Source: Chitinophagaceae bacterium
GTDB lineage: Bacteria; Bacteroidota; Bacteroidia; Chitinophagales; UBA10324
NCBI GenBank assembly: GCA_947469485.1
Contig: CANIPU010000001.1
Span: 232,001 to 296,000, forward strand
Length of the DNA: 64,000 nucleotides
Direction: 5' to 3'
Shown here: piece by piece, positions 35,171-44,394 of the stretch
Layout of the letters: the number at the start of each line of letters is the position of its first letter
Numbering within the stretch: the first letter of the stretch is position 1
The notes under the pieces: model-generated
The model's input: the letters and a program-made list of their open reading frames with translations, nothing else
What the model was told of the DNA's origin: nothing
The model's database searches: none
Program-made: the position numbers and the translations under genes

Positions 35171-36034
35171 CTAATTAATAAGTTTTAAGCATTCAGCCAG
35201 ACTTTGTTTCCATAGTTTGGGATGTATGCCAAATGTTTTGATAATTTTTTGTTTGCTCATTACACTATATGCTGGCCGCTTTGCAGGTGTAGGAAACTGT
35301 GCAGTGGAAATTGGATGAACCGGTGTTTCTATTCCCTTTAACAAAAAAATTTCTTTAGCAAAATCAAACCATGATATTTCACCTTCATTACTGAAATGAT
35401 ATATCCCCCAAGGCTTTAATGCATCACTTAACAATGTAATTTTTAATAGCGCATCAGCTAAATCACGCGCATAGGTAGGGCAGCCAAACTGATCATTCAC
35501 AACTCGCAACTCAGGCCTTTCGTTTCCTAGCCGCAACATTGTTTTAACAAAATTATTTCCATAAGAAGAATAAACCCAGGAGGTTCGAACGATAATAGTC
35601 TTTGTGTGATTTTTTAATGCAAGAATTTCTCCCTCAAGTTTTGATTTAGCATATACCCCTAAAGGGTTTGTTTCATCTGTTTCTAAATATGGTTGTGCTT
35701 TTCTCCCATCAAATACAAAATCGGTTGATACATGAATAAAAGGAATATTAATTAAGTTGCATGCTTCAGCCAGGTAACCGGTTGCAGTAGCATTAACAAG
35801 CGTAGCTGCTTCTTGTTCTGATTCGGCTTTATCGACAGCTGTATATGCCGCGCAGTTAATAACTGCTTTGGGTTCGTTATCGATAAAATATTTTCTTACG
35901 GCCTCTCTATTTGTTATATTCAGTTCATCTTTCCCGGTAAACAAAATATTTAGTGATGGAAAGCTTGTTGCAATTGCACGAATTTCATTTCCCAACTGCC
36001 CATTTGCTCCGGTAACTAAAATTGTTTTTTTCAT
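35171..36034 (-). CDS. rfbD: dTDP-4-dehydrorhamnose reductase
   Basis: This 287-residue SDR enzyme performs the last step of dTDP-L-rhamnose synthesis, NAD(P)H reduction of the 4-keto group. The NAD site is TGANGQLGNEI, the family block NCAAYTAVDKAESE follows, then HVSTDFVFDG, and YAKSKLEGE holds the catalytic Tyr-Lys. RTSWVYSSYGNNFVKTML and the C-terminal RPAYSVMSKQKI are typical. It lies between rfbC (29 bases upstream) and cysQ. The thymidylyltransferase rfbA is not in the window. Confidence 0.95.
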   Translation of the reverse strand: MKKTILVTGANGQLGNEIRAIATSFPSLNILFTGKDELNITNREAVRKYFIDNEPKAVINCAAYTAVDKAESEQEAATLVNATATGYLAEACNLINIPFIHVSTDFVFDGRKAQPYLETDETNPLGVYAKSKLEGEILALKNHTKTIIVRTSWVYSSYGNNFVKTMLRLGNERPELRVVNDQFGCPTYARDLADALLKITLLSDALKPWGIYHFSNEGEISWFDFAKEIFLLKGIETPVHPISTAQFPTPAKRPAYSVMSKQKIIKTFGIHPKLWKQSLAECLKLIN

Positions 36035-36063
36035 TTTTATTCAAACAGAAATATTTGGCGAAT

Positions 36064-36636
36064 TCAAAATGGGTTTTCCGGGTTGAATACAAAATTCTTT
36101 GTAGCCTCTTCAAATGATTTATTCAATTTATCTTTTTCAGAAAGAATAATTTTTTCTGATGGAATCATCCAATCAATATTCAACGATGAATCATTATAAG
36201 AAATTCCGCCTTCTGCATTTTTATTATAGAAATTATCACATTTATAAAAAAATAAAGCTGTTGAACTCAATACCGCATACCCATGAGCAAACCCTCGAGG
36301 TACATATAGCTGCTTATTATTTTCTTCTGACAAAATAATACTGAATTGCTTTCCGAAAGTTGGAGACCCAACCCGTAAATCAACTACAACATCTAAGACT
36401 TCACCCTGAATAACGCGTACTAATTTCGCTTGTGCATAAGGATCTAACTGATAATGCAACCCTCTTAAAATTCCGTATGATGAATATGCCTGATTATCCT
36501 GAACAAAGTCTCTTTTAATACCTTGTTCTTCAAAATTTTTTGAATTAAAACTTTCAAAAAAGTAACCCCTGTCATCTCGGAAAACTTTAGGGTTAAAAAC
36601 AAGTAAGCCCGGAAATCCGGTTTCTGTAAAGGCCAT
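36064..36636 (-). CDS. rfbC: dTDP-4-dehydrorhamnose 3,5-epimerase
   Basis: This is a 190-residue cupin-fold enzyme that epimerises C3 and C5 of dTDP-4-keto-6-deoxyglucose. FFESFNSKNF, the catalytic-His block LRGLHYQLDPYAQAKLVRV, VLDVVVDLRVGSPTFGK and VPRGFAHGYAVLS are all diagnostic, and the later SYNDSSLNIDW matches the family C-terminus. Length is normal. It is two bases from the stop of the upstream cpsB-like gene and just before rfbD, so the three are probably one transcript. Confidence 0.96.
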   Translation of the reverse strand: MAFTETGFPGLLVFNPKVFRDDRGYFFESFNSKNFEEQGIKRDFVQDNQAYSSYGILRGLHYQLDPYAQAKLVRVIQGEVLDVVVDLRVGSPTFGKQFSIILSEENNKQLYVPRGFAHGYAVLSSTALFFYKCDNFYNKNAEGGISYNDSSLNIDWMIPSEKIILSEKDKLNKSFEEATKNFVFNPENPF

Positions 36637-36638
36637 AA

Positions 36639-37381
36639 CTATTCCGTTAATGTGTTATTTAAAAGATTTCCTGATTCACACAGCATCTGATAATAATCGT
36701 TTTGAATTGCTTTTTTGAAGGCTTCAAAGTAGCGTTGATTATGCATATCACTTCCGACCCATTCAATCCAATTATTTTTTACGAGCTGATGTGCAAATTT
36801 CTGAACTTTAGGTGAATAAAACCCAACTAAAGAAAGCGCATTTAACTGAAATAAAACACCCATGCTTTTTAATTTTTCCAGAGATTCCAATCCGGATTCT
36901 TGAAAATATGGGTAGCGTTCGGGATGAGCAAGAACAGGCTTATATCCTTTCAAGGTCATTTCAAAAACTGCATCTTCAACTTGTTGGGGTTTACTCATAA
37001 CCGGTAACTCAAATAAAACATATCGTTCTCCAAAAGTCAAAAGCTTCTCCTCTTTTATATAAATTAAAAAATACTCGTCAAAATAATATTCTGCTGCTGC
37101 TTCTAATTCCAATTTAATTCCGGATTGTTTAATCACAGTTTTCATTCTCTCCAATCCTGGAAGTATAGTATCATAAGAATTATTGTAAACACCATTAAAT
37201 ATATGAGGAGTTGTAATCAGTTTTTTATAACCCAGATGATAAAGCTCTGTTATAATTTCTAACGATTCATTCTCAGTACTAACTCCATCATCAATTCCGG
37301 GTATAAAATGAGAATGAATATCAATTTTTACAGGATTGACGAAGTTTTTTTTTTACTGAATAAATCTTTAAAAATCGACAT
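36639..37381 (-). pseudogene. CpsB/YwqE-type PHP tyrosine phosphatase, frameshifted at an A10 run
   Basis: In this assembly only a 171-residue product (TTG 37154 or ATG 37145 to 36639) is open. The missing N-terminus is present just upstream. From an ATG at 37381 the frame reads MSIFKDLFSKKK, then stops after a run of ten A residues (37345-37354 on the plus strand as T10). In the next frame the sequence continues as VKIDIHSHFIPGIDDG, the PHP metal-binding block, straight into the open part. One extra A would restore a protein of about 247 residues, the normal family length. Such phosphatases dephosphorylate tyrosine kinases of capsule export. It could be a sequencing error, a real loss, or a slippage or phase-variable gene. 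Confidence 0.82.
37345..37354 (-). repeat. A10 homopolymer in the cpsB-like gene
   Basis: Ten consecutive A on the coding strand at about codons 10-13 of the phosphatase gene. This run is where the reading frame breaks. It is one of the two longest homopolymers I saw in the window. Confidence 0.95.
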
Positions 37382-37430
37382 GGTTTAAAATCAATTAATA
37401 GATTTTTGATTAAATACGGGAGGCAAAATA

Positions 37431-38513
37431 TTATACAACATCTTGTTCTGCAGTGCTTTTAATAAATTTAAAAACAATTAATCCAATTGCAGTTAAAAAC
37501 AAAACAAAAATTCCTGAGGCAATTGAAACTAATATTACCATAGGAACATTTGTGTCAGTAGAAAAATTAGGATCATCAATTATATCAAGAATTGGTGTTT
37601 GGCTTAACAACGAAACTTTTGCAATTTCAAAATTATTTACAGCAGACGAGTATTGAATGTTAAGCAACGACTGATCTCTGATAGCTGCATTCAAATCAAC
37701 ATAACCCGACTGCCTAACCATATTATTTGAATTATCTTTCAATCTGGCAACTTTAACATCAAGATCTCTAATAGCATTTGCCAATGAATCAACTCTTTTT
37801 TCAGCTAAAGAAAAATTATTAGTATTTAAAGAATACATTTCTCTTAAATAATATGAGCTTGTGTTATTTAGAAGTTTTTTTAAAAAATGTTTTGACAATT
37901 CATAATTTGATGAAACGAACTTCGCTGAGTTAAACGGATTATCTACATTAAATTCAACTGATAGATTTTCATCAAGAATCAAATCATAAATTGTTGTAAG
38001 AATTGAATCTTCTAATCGGGTTAATTTTTTTAAATTTTTATTTTTAAATCTAAACCCTTCATAAGAAAGTCCTTCCCAATCTTCATCAAGTTCATAAATA
38101 TTTATATAATGATTAACTAAAATATCCTTCTTTTTAAAAATCGTGTCTTCTTGCAACAAAGTTTCCTTAACAATTCTTCTTGATTGCATAAGATTTGCAA
38201 AAAAATTGTTGTCATAAGATGATGGTCCACCTGATTTACTTGAAATTCCTAATGATGATGCCAAAGAAAGTGCAGAACTTAGCAAAGAAGAAGAAGCTGA
38301 TTGCCCCTGAACAGTAAAAGTGCAATTTGCTGTATATGTAGTTCCTTTTAAAAAGCAGTAGCCCCAACCTAGTCCAACACCGATTACTAAAGCTATTGTC
38401 AATATCCACCATTTTTGCAATAAATATTTTGCGTTCGTTTTAATGCTTTGCAAAATTTTATTAAAACTGATGTCAACTTCTTCACCAGTATTTTTTTTTT
38501 CTGTTTTTTGCAT
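37431..38513 (-). CDS. Wzz/Wzc-type polysaccharide co-polymerase without kinase domain
   Basis: This is a 360-residue chain-length determinant protein. Two membrane helices (about 36-54 and 328-352) flank a periplasmic domain with a helical region (about 235-300, SLAEKRVDSLANAIRDLDVK). The N-terminal Wzz part contains TCTFTVQG and a Ser-rich stretch typical of Bacteroidota homologues. The cytoplasmic BY-kinase domain of Wzc is absent: the protein ends 12 residues after the second helix. It lies ten bases after the wza-type gene and 49 bases before the phosphatase start. An in-frame A10 run occurs at codons 5-8. Confidence 0.88.
   Translation of the reverse strand: MQKTEKKNTGEEVDISFNKILQSIKTNAKYLLQKWWILTIALVIGVGLGWGYCFLKGTTYTANCTFTVQGQSASSSLLSSALSLASSLGISSKSGGPSSYDNNFFANLMQSRRIVKETLLQEDTIFKKKDILVNHYINIYELDEDWEGLSYEGFRFKNKNLKKLTRLEDSILTTIYDLILDENLSVEFNVDNPFNSAKFVSSNYELSKHFLKKLLNNTSSYYLREMYSLNTNNFSLAEKRVDSLANAIRDLDVKVARLKDNSNNMVRQSGYVDLNAAIRDQSLLNIQYSSAVNNFEIAKVSLLSQTPILDIIDDPNFSTDTNVPMVILVSIASGIFVLFLTAIGLIVFKFIKSTAEQDVV
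38491..38500 (-). repeat. A10 homopolymer at the start of the co-polymerase gene
   Basis: Ten consecutive A on the coding strand, spanning codons 5-8 (Glu-Lys-Lys-Asn) of the Wzz-type gene. Here the frame is intact. The only other run of ten that I saw is in the adjacent phosphatase gene. Confidence 0.95.
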
Positions 38514-38523
38514 TAATTGATGG

Positions 38524-40965
38524 TTATTGAATTCTTGTTAGTAATATATATATAGTTGCGATACCCGTTAAACTAACTGTAAATGTAGAAATTGCCTGAT
38601 TCCAATTTATAGGTTCCTTTGGTCCAGATTTTTGTTTCAATTCCTTTGGCGGAATAGTGGTAGCAACTACTGTTGAAGAATTTTTAACTTTAGGATATAT
38701 ATTAAACAATATAAACTTCCTACATCCATTAACATTCTGTCCGGGATTAACAACATAAGTTCTGCTTCTGATAGCTCTTTTTTCAAACCCTAATCCATAA
38801 TGTTTAATGTAAAATTTTGCTCTTTTACCTTTAGTAAATGGAACATTTATTTGTTTTAATGAATCAATATATGGGAAGCGAATAAGCCCGGTTATTGTTA
38901 CAACATTTGATTGTTTGGGTATTGTTATTTCGTCACCTGGTTTTAAAATATAATCGAATTTAGAATTTGGTTTTTTTAGTGCTTTATCCAAGTGAGAAAG
39001 GATTATACCTTTCCCGTTTTCTTTACGGTATATATAACCATCTTCTGAATAAGCTGATGCATTTAATCCGCCTGCTCGGTTTAATAATGATGTCCATGTT
39101 TCTAATTTATCAATCATAACATAATTACCAGGGTATTGCACTTCCCCTGAAACAGAAACCATTGTTTGCTTATCATAATCAGATGAGACACGAATAATTA
39201 CCTGATCAGAGGGTTGCAATTCAAACCCAGCGGATGCATCATCTAATGTCAAATCCTTATTTATTGAGATAGATTTTATTATAACCGGAACAGCAGAAAT
39301 TCCACTGCCTTTTTTTACCTCAAGAATTCTGGAAATTTCTATTCGGTTACTTGCTGCTTCAGGTTTTAATCCTCCTGCAAAATATAATGCATCTTTTAAG
39401 CTCATCCCATTTCCATATAAATAATCGCCTGGAGATCGAACAGAACCTGTCACACTAACAGTAAGATCATCTTTGAAAGAAGCTTTATTAAAAAAGTTAA
39501 TTACATCTTCGTTCTTTAACAATATATTATCAGGTGAATTTTTACTTTGAATAATAGCTGAAGGAGAAAAAGAAATATATTGTTTAGATAAATCTTCATT
39601 TGTTCTGATTATATATCCTTTATTATACAAGGCATCATTTCGTAATGGATTTTTGTCTAATACATCTGAAATTCGCTGACCGTTTTTAAAACTATATATT
39701 CCTGGTGCTGTTACCGGACCATTAATTTTAATCTGATTAGTAACTAAATCTGGAACGGTATTAATCGTAATCTTATCGCCGTTTTTTAAATTAAAATCTC
39801 CTTTATTCTTTAATAAACTATCAAGATTTACACTTATTAATTTATTCTCCAAACCTTCATACCTCTGAATAATTACATTATTCATATATGCATTAGGTGT
39901 TACACCTCCCGCAAATTTTAATAGCGAAACAAGGTTTTCGTTATCTAATAACTCAAATCCATCTGGCCGTAAAACTTCCCCGAAAATCCTAACTACCTTA
40001 CTGCTAAGAGGAATAAAAATGTAATCATTATTTTGGAGATAAAAATCCTGCTTTGAATCAGGATCTAACAAAAACGAATAAACATCTAGTGTTTTAATTG
40101 TTTGACCATCCCGTTTTATATAGATTTTTCTAAGCGACCCAATGTTAGTAGGACCTGATGCAGACATCAGGGCATTAAATGCAGTATTTGTTGCCGGCAT
40201 TGTATAATTACCTGGTTCAAAAACCTCGCCTACAATGTTCACCCCTATCACCCGGCTATAGACAAGCGAAACATCAAGGCTGGAATTACTCATATCAATA
40301 ACAGTAGAAAACCGACCTTTAATAAGTTTTTTTGCATCTTCAAATGCTAATCCTTTTAAATATATCCTCCCTGTCTGAGTTGGCAAAATCGCTCCTGACT
40401 GGTCAATCGTATAACTTCCACTATAGCTACTATACCCCCAAATGTTAATAGTTAATTGGTCTCCGACACCCAGAATATAATTATCTGGTGCTTGCATATC
40501 AGTTGAATGATTAAAAGTAGATATGTTTTTATCTCGAAAAAAAGATTGACCAAATATTATGGCAGGGGGTAATTCGGGCGTTTCTTTGTTTTCTTGGTGA
40601 TTATTATCAATTATATTAGAAATTGTACTTGGAGAAATATTAGGGGAATTATTAATAACCGGTGTTTGACTATTTAAATTATTCTCCTGCTTTGATTCAG
40701 ATTGGTTTACTGATGGATTTATGCTTATAGTTCCACTTTGTATCTGTGGTAATACTTGATTGGCAATATTTTGAGCATCAGTAGTACTTATACCAAGCAT
40801 TTGAAGTTTACTTGCATTCGCTTGAATCAGAGCCTGAACATTTGTGCTATTTAGAGACGAGGAAGTTGAATTACCTGATGATTGTTTAATGGTATCTTGT
40901 GCTTTTACGCAAGAAATTGTTGAAATCAATGCCAACGATAAACAAAGGCAACTGAAAATTTTCAT
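38524..40965 (-). CDS. wza: Polysaccharide export outer-membrane protein, Wza-like with multiple SLBB domains
   Basis: This is an 813-residue exported protein, more than twice the length of E. coli Wza. A signal peptide ends near residue 22 (VKAQ); a Cys at 19 might be lipidated. A Gln/Asn/Ser-rich linker spans about 30-150. The polysaccharide export domain begins with YILGVGDQLTINIWGYSS (about 163). Successive SLBB-type repeats follow: VNIVGEVFEPGNYTM, VRIFGEVLRPDGFEL, IKINGPVTAPGIYSF, VSVTGSVRSPGDYLY, VSVSGEVQYPGNYVM and a last partial one. A C-terminal hydrophobic helix may cross the membrane. It should form the periplasm-spanning export channel with the Wzz-type protein encoded next. Confidence 0.93.
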   Translation of the reverse strand: MKIFSCLCLSLALISTISCVKAQDTIKQSSGNSTSSSLNSTNVQALIQANASKLQMLGISTTDAQNIANQVLPQIQSGTISINPSVNQSESKQENNLNSQTPVINNSPNISPSTISNIIDNNHQENKETPELPPAIIFGQSFFRDKNISTFNHSTDMQAPDNYILGVGDQLTINIWGYSSYSGSYTIDQSGAILPTQTGRIYLKGLAFEDAKKLIKGRFSTVIDMSNSSLDVSLVYSRVIGVNIVGEVFEPGNYTMPATNTAFNALMSASGPTNIGSLRKIYIKRDGQTIKTLDVYSFLLDPDSKQDFYLQNNDYIFIPLSSKVVRIFGEVLRPDGFELLDNENLVSLLKFAGGVTPNAYMNNVIIQRYEGLENKLISVNLDSLLKNKGDFNLKNGDKITINTVPDLVTNQIKINGPVTAPGIYSFKNGQRISDVLDKNPLRNDALYNKGYIIRTNEDLSKQYISFSPSAIIQSKNSPDNILLKNEDVINFFNKASFKDDLTVSVTGSVRSPGDYLYGNGMSLKDALYFAGGLKPEAASNRIEISRILEVKKGSGISAVPVIIKSISINKDLTLDDASAGFELQPSDQVIIRVSSDYDKQTMVSVSGEVQYPGNYVMIDKLETWTSLLNRAGGLNASAYSEDGYIYRKENGKGIILSHLDKALKKPNSKFDYILKPGDEITIPKQSNVVTITGLIRFPYIDSLKQINVPFTKGKRAKFYIKHYGLGFEKRAIRSRTYVVNPGQNVNGCRKFILFNIYPKVKNSSTVVATTIPPKELKQKSGPKEPINWNQAISTFTVSLTGIATIYILLTRIQ

Positions 40966-41069
40966 ATTATTGGTTAAAAAGTGCGTGCAAAAATAAACAT
41001 CCTATGCTCAATAACTAATATTGCATTTACTAAAGACACAAACTTAAAATAAGTCCATTTTAAAAAACA

Positions 41070-42041
41070 TTACTTTCTAACAGTAATTTTTAATCCTTCA
41101 TTAAAAGCAAACGAAGGATTGTATTTTAGTAAGGTTTTTGCCTTGTTCACATCAGCAAGCGATTGAGAAATATCACCCTCACGGTTAGGGCCAAAAACCG
41201 GTTCAATATTCGAGCCGATAATTTCTTTAAGCGAGTTAAATAAATCCATTAATGAAAACTGATTACCACATGCAATGTTATAAATCTGTCCGAATGCACT
41301 CTCATTGTCAGTACACATAGCTTTGATGTTTGCCTGCACTGCATTTTCCACAAAAGTGAAATCGCGCGTGTTGCTTCCGTCGCCATTAATAACGGGGCGC
41401 TCATTTTTTTTAATCATATCAATCCACTTCGGTATCACGGCCGCATATTGTCCGTTCGGATCTTGACGCGGACCGAAAATATTGAAGTACCTAAGTCCGA
41501 TAATTTTCATTCCATAATTCAAACCAAAAACATGTGCATACAATTCATTGGTGTATTTCGAAACCGCATAAGGTGAAAGTTGCTTTCCTATTTTGTCTTC
41601 TACCTTAGGTAATCCGGGATGATCGCCATAGACAGATGAGGAGGAGGCATAAACCACACGCTGAATTCCGGCATCTCGTGCAGCAACCATCATGGTTAAA
41701 AATCCATCCACATTAATTCTGTTTGTGGCAACCGGATCTTTGATGGAACGGGGAACTGAACCAAGAGCTGCCTGGTGCAACAGTGCATTCATTCCATCAC
41801 AGGCTCGATCGCAATCTGCTTTGTTGCATATATCACCTTCGATAAATTCGAAGCGCGGATTGTTTATGAATAGATCGATATTTTCTCTTCTTCCTGTCAT
41901 GAAATTATCAATGACACGAACTTTTTCAGCACCGAATTTCAATAAATATTCAACCAAGTGCGAACCAATAAAACCTGCGCCGCCGGTGATTAATATTTTT
42001 TGATTTGATAAATCGGTGTGATGATATTTTGTTTCGTACAC
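41070..42041 (-). CDS. UDP-N-acetylglucosamine 4-epimerase, WbpP/TviC-like
   Basis: This extended SDR epimerase has 323 residues if read from the GTG at 42041, two bases after the rfbB stop. The open frame continues back to an ATG at 42110 inside rfbB, but those extra 23 residues are not family-like. [16 protein letters not shown] binds NAD, SSSSVYGDHP and YAVSKYTNELYAHVF give the catalytic Ser and Tyr-Lys, and YFNIFGPRQDPNGQYAAVIP is the WbpP/TviC signature. The enzyme interconverts GlcNAc and GalNAc (or their uronic acids) as UDP sugars. With the dehydrogenase at 43099 it should yield UDP-GalNAcA. Confidence 0.9.
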   Translation of the reverse strand: MYETKYHHTDLSNQKILITGGAGFIGSHLVEYLLKFGAEKVRVIDNFMTGRRENIDLFINNPRFEFIEGDICNKADCDRACDGMNALLHQAALGSVPRSIKDPVATNRINVDGFLTMMVAARDAGIQRVVYASSSSVYGDHPGLPKVEDKIGKQLSPYAVSKYTNELYAHVFGLNYGMKIIGLRYFNIFGPRQDPNGQYAAVIPKWIDMIKKNERPVINGDGSNTRDFTFVENAVQANIKAMCTDNESAFGQIYNIACGNQFSLMDLFNSLKEIIGSNIEPVFGPNREGDISQSLADVNKAKTLLKYNPSFAFNEGLKITVRK

Positions 42042-42043
42042 AA

Positions 42044-43099
42044 TTAGCGTTTGATGTATTGGCCTTCGTAATATTTCTGATAATCGCCGCTTGTTACATG
42101 TTGCAGCCACTCTTCATTCGACAAATACCAGTCAACAGTTTTTTCTAATCCCTCTTCAAATTGCAGTGAAGGTTTCCATCCCAATTCTCTATTCAGTTTG
42201 GCAGCGTCAATTGCATAACGCAAATCATGACCGGCTCTGTCTTTCACATAGGTAATCAGTTTAGCCGAAGTGCCTTCTTCTCTGCCTAATTTCTGATCCA
42301 TGATTTTGCAAAGCAGCTGAATGAGGTCAATGTTTTTCCATTCATTGAATCCGCCGATGTTGTAAGTGTCGCCGACTTTTCCTTTATGAAAAATTAAATC
42401 AATTGCTGATGCATGATCTTCCACATACAACCAGTCGCGTACATTTTCGCCCTTGCCATAAACCGGAATCGGTTTACTATTCTTGATATTATGAATGGCA
42501 AGTGGAATTAATTTTTCAGGAAAATGATTCGCGCCATAATTGTTGGAACAGTTCGAAATTTTTATTGGCAATCCAAAAGTATCATGATAAGCGCGCACTA
42601 AATGATCGGAACTTGCTTTCGATGCTGAGTAAGGTGAATGCGGATCGTACTTGGTTTCCTCAGTAAAAAATCCTTCTTCTCCCAATGAACCATACACTTC
42701 ATCAGTACTCACATGATAGAATAATTTCCCTTCAAAATTTTTCCAGCTTGCTTTTGCAGCATTGAGCAATGAAACAGTTCCGACAATATTGGTCATGATA
42801 AATTCCATTGGATTGCTGATACTTCTGTCCACATGACTTTCAGCAGCAAGGTGAATCACTCCATCAAAATTGTGTTCCTGAAAAAGCGATTGCATTTTTT
42901 CACCATCAACAATATCTGCTTTAATGAAAGTGTAATTCGGTTTCGATTCCACATCGCGAAGATTTTCAAGGTTGCCCGCGTAAGTGAGCTTATCAAGATT
43001 ATAAATGTGGTAATCGGGATAGCGATTCACCATGAGGCGAACCACATGTGAACCAATGAAACCTGCACCTCCTGTTATTAAAATTTTTCTTGATGCCAT
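42044..43099 (-). CDS. rfbB: dTDP-glucose 4,6-dehydratase
   Basis: This 351-residue SDR enzyme makes dTDP-4-keto-6-deoxyglucose, the second step toward dTDP-rhamnose. TGGAGFIGSHVV, NLDKLTYAGNLENL, AAESHVDRSI, STDEVYGSLGEEGFF and YSASKASSDHLVRAYHDTFG (catalytic Tyr-Lys) are diagnostic, as is NCSNNYGANHFPEKLIPLAI. It overlaps the upstream dehydrogenase gene by one base and lies in a nucleotide-sugar gene block. It is 5 kb from rfbC and rfbD, with the export genes between them. No rfbA is present in the window. Confidence 0.97.
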   Translation of the reverse strand: MASRKILITGGAGFIGSHVVRLMVNRYPDYHIYNLDKLTYAGNLENLRDVESKPNYTFIKADIVDGEKMQSLFQEHNFDGVIHLAAESHVDRSISNPMEFIMTNIVGTVSLLNAAKASWKNFEGKLFYHVSTDEVYGSLGEEGFFTEETKYDPHSPYSASKASSDHLVRAYHDTFGLPIKISNCSNNYGANHFPEKLIPLAIHNIKNSKPIPVYGKGENVRDWLYVEDHASAIDLIFHKGKVGDTYNIGGFNEWKNIDLIQLLCKIMDQKLGREEGTSAKLITYVKDRAGHDLRYAIDAAKLNRELGWKPSLQFEEGLEKTVDWYLSNEEWLQHVTSGDYQKYYEGQYIKR

Positions 43100-44394
43100 T
43101 ATAATCCCCAGTAGGTAAAAGTTTTTATTTTATTTCTGAAAACTCCTTTCACATCCACAATTATTCCACCGCCATTCATAATGGTTTTAAAATAATTTTC
43201 ATCGAGCGATAAATATTCTTTGTGATTGACTGCTACAATAATTGCATCGTACATTCCATTTGGTTTCGGCACCAATCCAAATCCGTATTCGTGTTGCAGT
43301 TCATCGCCATCAGCATGCGGATCCACCACTTCAACTGTTACACTATAGTTTTTTAATTCATTCACGATATCTGCAACTTTTGAATTGCGTATGTCGCTCA
43401 CATTTTCTTTAAAAGTTGCCCCCATAATCAATACACGCGATGCACTCACATCTTTATGTGCCTTTGTTAATTTCTGAACTGTCCGACGAGCAACATATGG
43501 CCCCATATCATCATTGATTCTGCGTCCTGATAAAATTACTTCGGGATCATAGCCAAGTGCATTGGCTTTGTAAGTGAGATAGTATGGATCAACACCAATA
43601 CAATGACCACCAACCAATCCCGGAAAAAATTTGAGAAAATTCCACTTGGTTCCGGCTGCTTCCAACACATCGTAAGTATTGATTCCGATTTTGTCGAAGA
43701 TTCGTGAGAGTTCGTTCATCAACGCAATGTTTACATCGCGCTGTGTATTCTCAATAATTTTTGCTGCTTCAGCTACCTTAATACTTGCAGCGCGATGCAC
43801 CCCGGCTTTCACCACAATTTCATAAGTTTTTGCAATAACTTCAAGTGATTCTGTATCGCATCCTGAAACTACTTTAATAATTTTTGAAAGTGTGTGTTCT
43901 TTATCTCCCGGATTAATGCGCTCAGGTGAATAACCCAATTTATAATCAGTAATATTTTTCAATCCTGAAATTTTTTCAAGAACAGGATTGCAATCATCTT
44001 CAGTACAACCCGGATAAACAGTTGATTCAAATACCACATAATCTCCTTTCTTTAAAACTTTTCCGATTGCTTCGGATGCAGACAAAACCGGTTTTAAATC
44101 CGGAACATTGTGCTGATCAACAGGAGTTGGAACGGCGACAATAAAAAATTTCGCCTGCTTTAAATCTTCCATGTTAGCGGTGAATTGAATATCACACCCC
44201 TCGAAAGCTGATTTTTCCAATTCATTGCTCGGGTCAATTCCATTCTTCATCATCTCAACACGCTTGGTGTTGATGTCGAAACCAATCACTGAAATTTTTC
44301 GGGCGAACTCCAGTGCAATTGGTAACCCTACATATCCCAATCCTATTACGGCGAGTTTCTCTTGCTTGCTTATCAACTGATCGTACAAACTCAT
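43099..44394 (-). CDS. UDP-N-acetyl-hexosamine 6-dehydrogenase (WbpO/TviB/WbpA family)
   Basis: This is a 431-residue NAD-dependent dehydrogenase that oxidises C6 of UDP-GlcNAc or UDP-GalNAc to the uronic acid. The Rossmann site is [42 protein letters not shown] and [16 protein letters not shown] follow. The catalytic Cys is in [19 protein letters not shown], the signature that separates this branch from UDP-glucose dehydrogenases. It is coupled to the uxs-type gene by a four-base overlap and to rfbB by one base. With the WbpP-like epimerase it gives UDP-GalNAcA. Confidence 0.94.
   Translation of the reverse strand: MSLYDQLISKQEKLAVIGLGYVGLPIALEFARKISVIGFDINTKRVEMMKNGIDPSNELEKSAFEGCDIQFTANMEDLKQAKFFIVAVPTPVDQHNVPDLKPVLSASEAIGKVLKKGDYVVFESTVYPGCTEDDCNPVLEKISGLKNITDYKLGYSPERINPGDKEHTLSKIIKVVSGCDTESLEVIAKTYEIVVKAGVHRAASIKVAEAAKIIENTQRDVNIALMNELSRIFDKIGINTYDVLEAAGTKWNFLKFFPGLVGGHCIGVDPYYLTYKANALGYDPEVILSGRRINDDMGPYVARRTVQKLTKAHKDVSASRVLIMGATFKENVSDIRNSKVADIVNELKNYSVTVEVVDPHADGDELQHEYGFGLVPKPNGMYDAIIVAVNHKEYLSLDENYFKTIMNGGGIIVDVKGVFRNKIKTFTYWGL

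Noticed and set aside
42042-42110. N-terminal extension of the epimerase overlapping rfbB by 67 bases
   Set aside because: The 23 extra residues do not look like the family and are read from rfbB codons. A GTG just after the rfbB stop is a better start.
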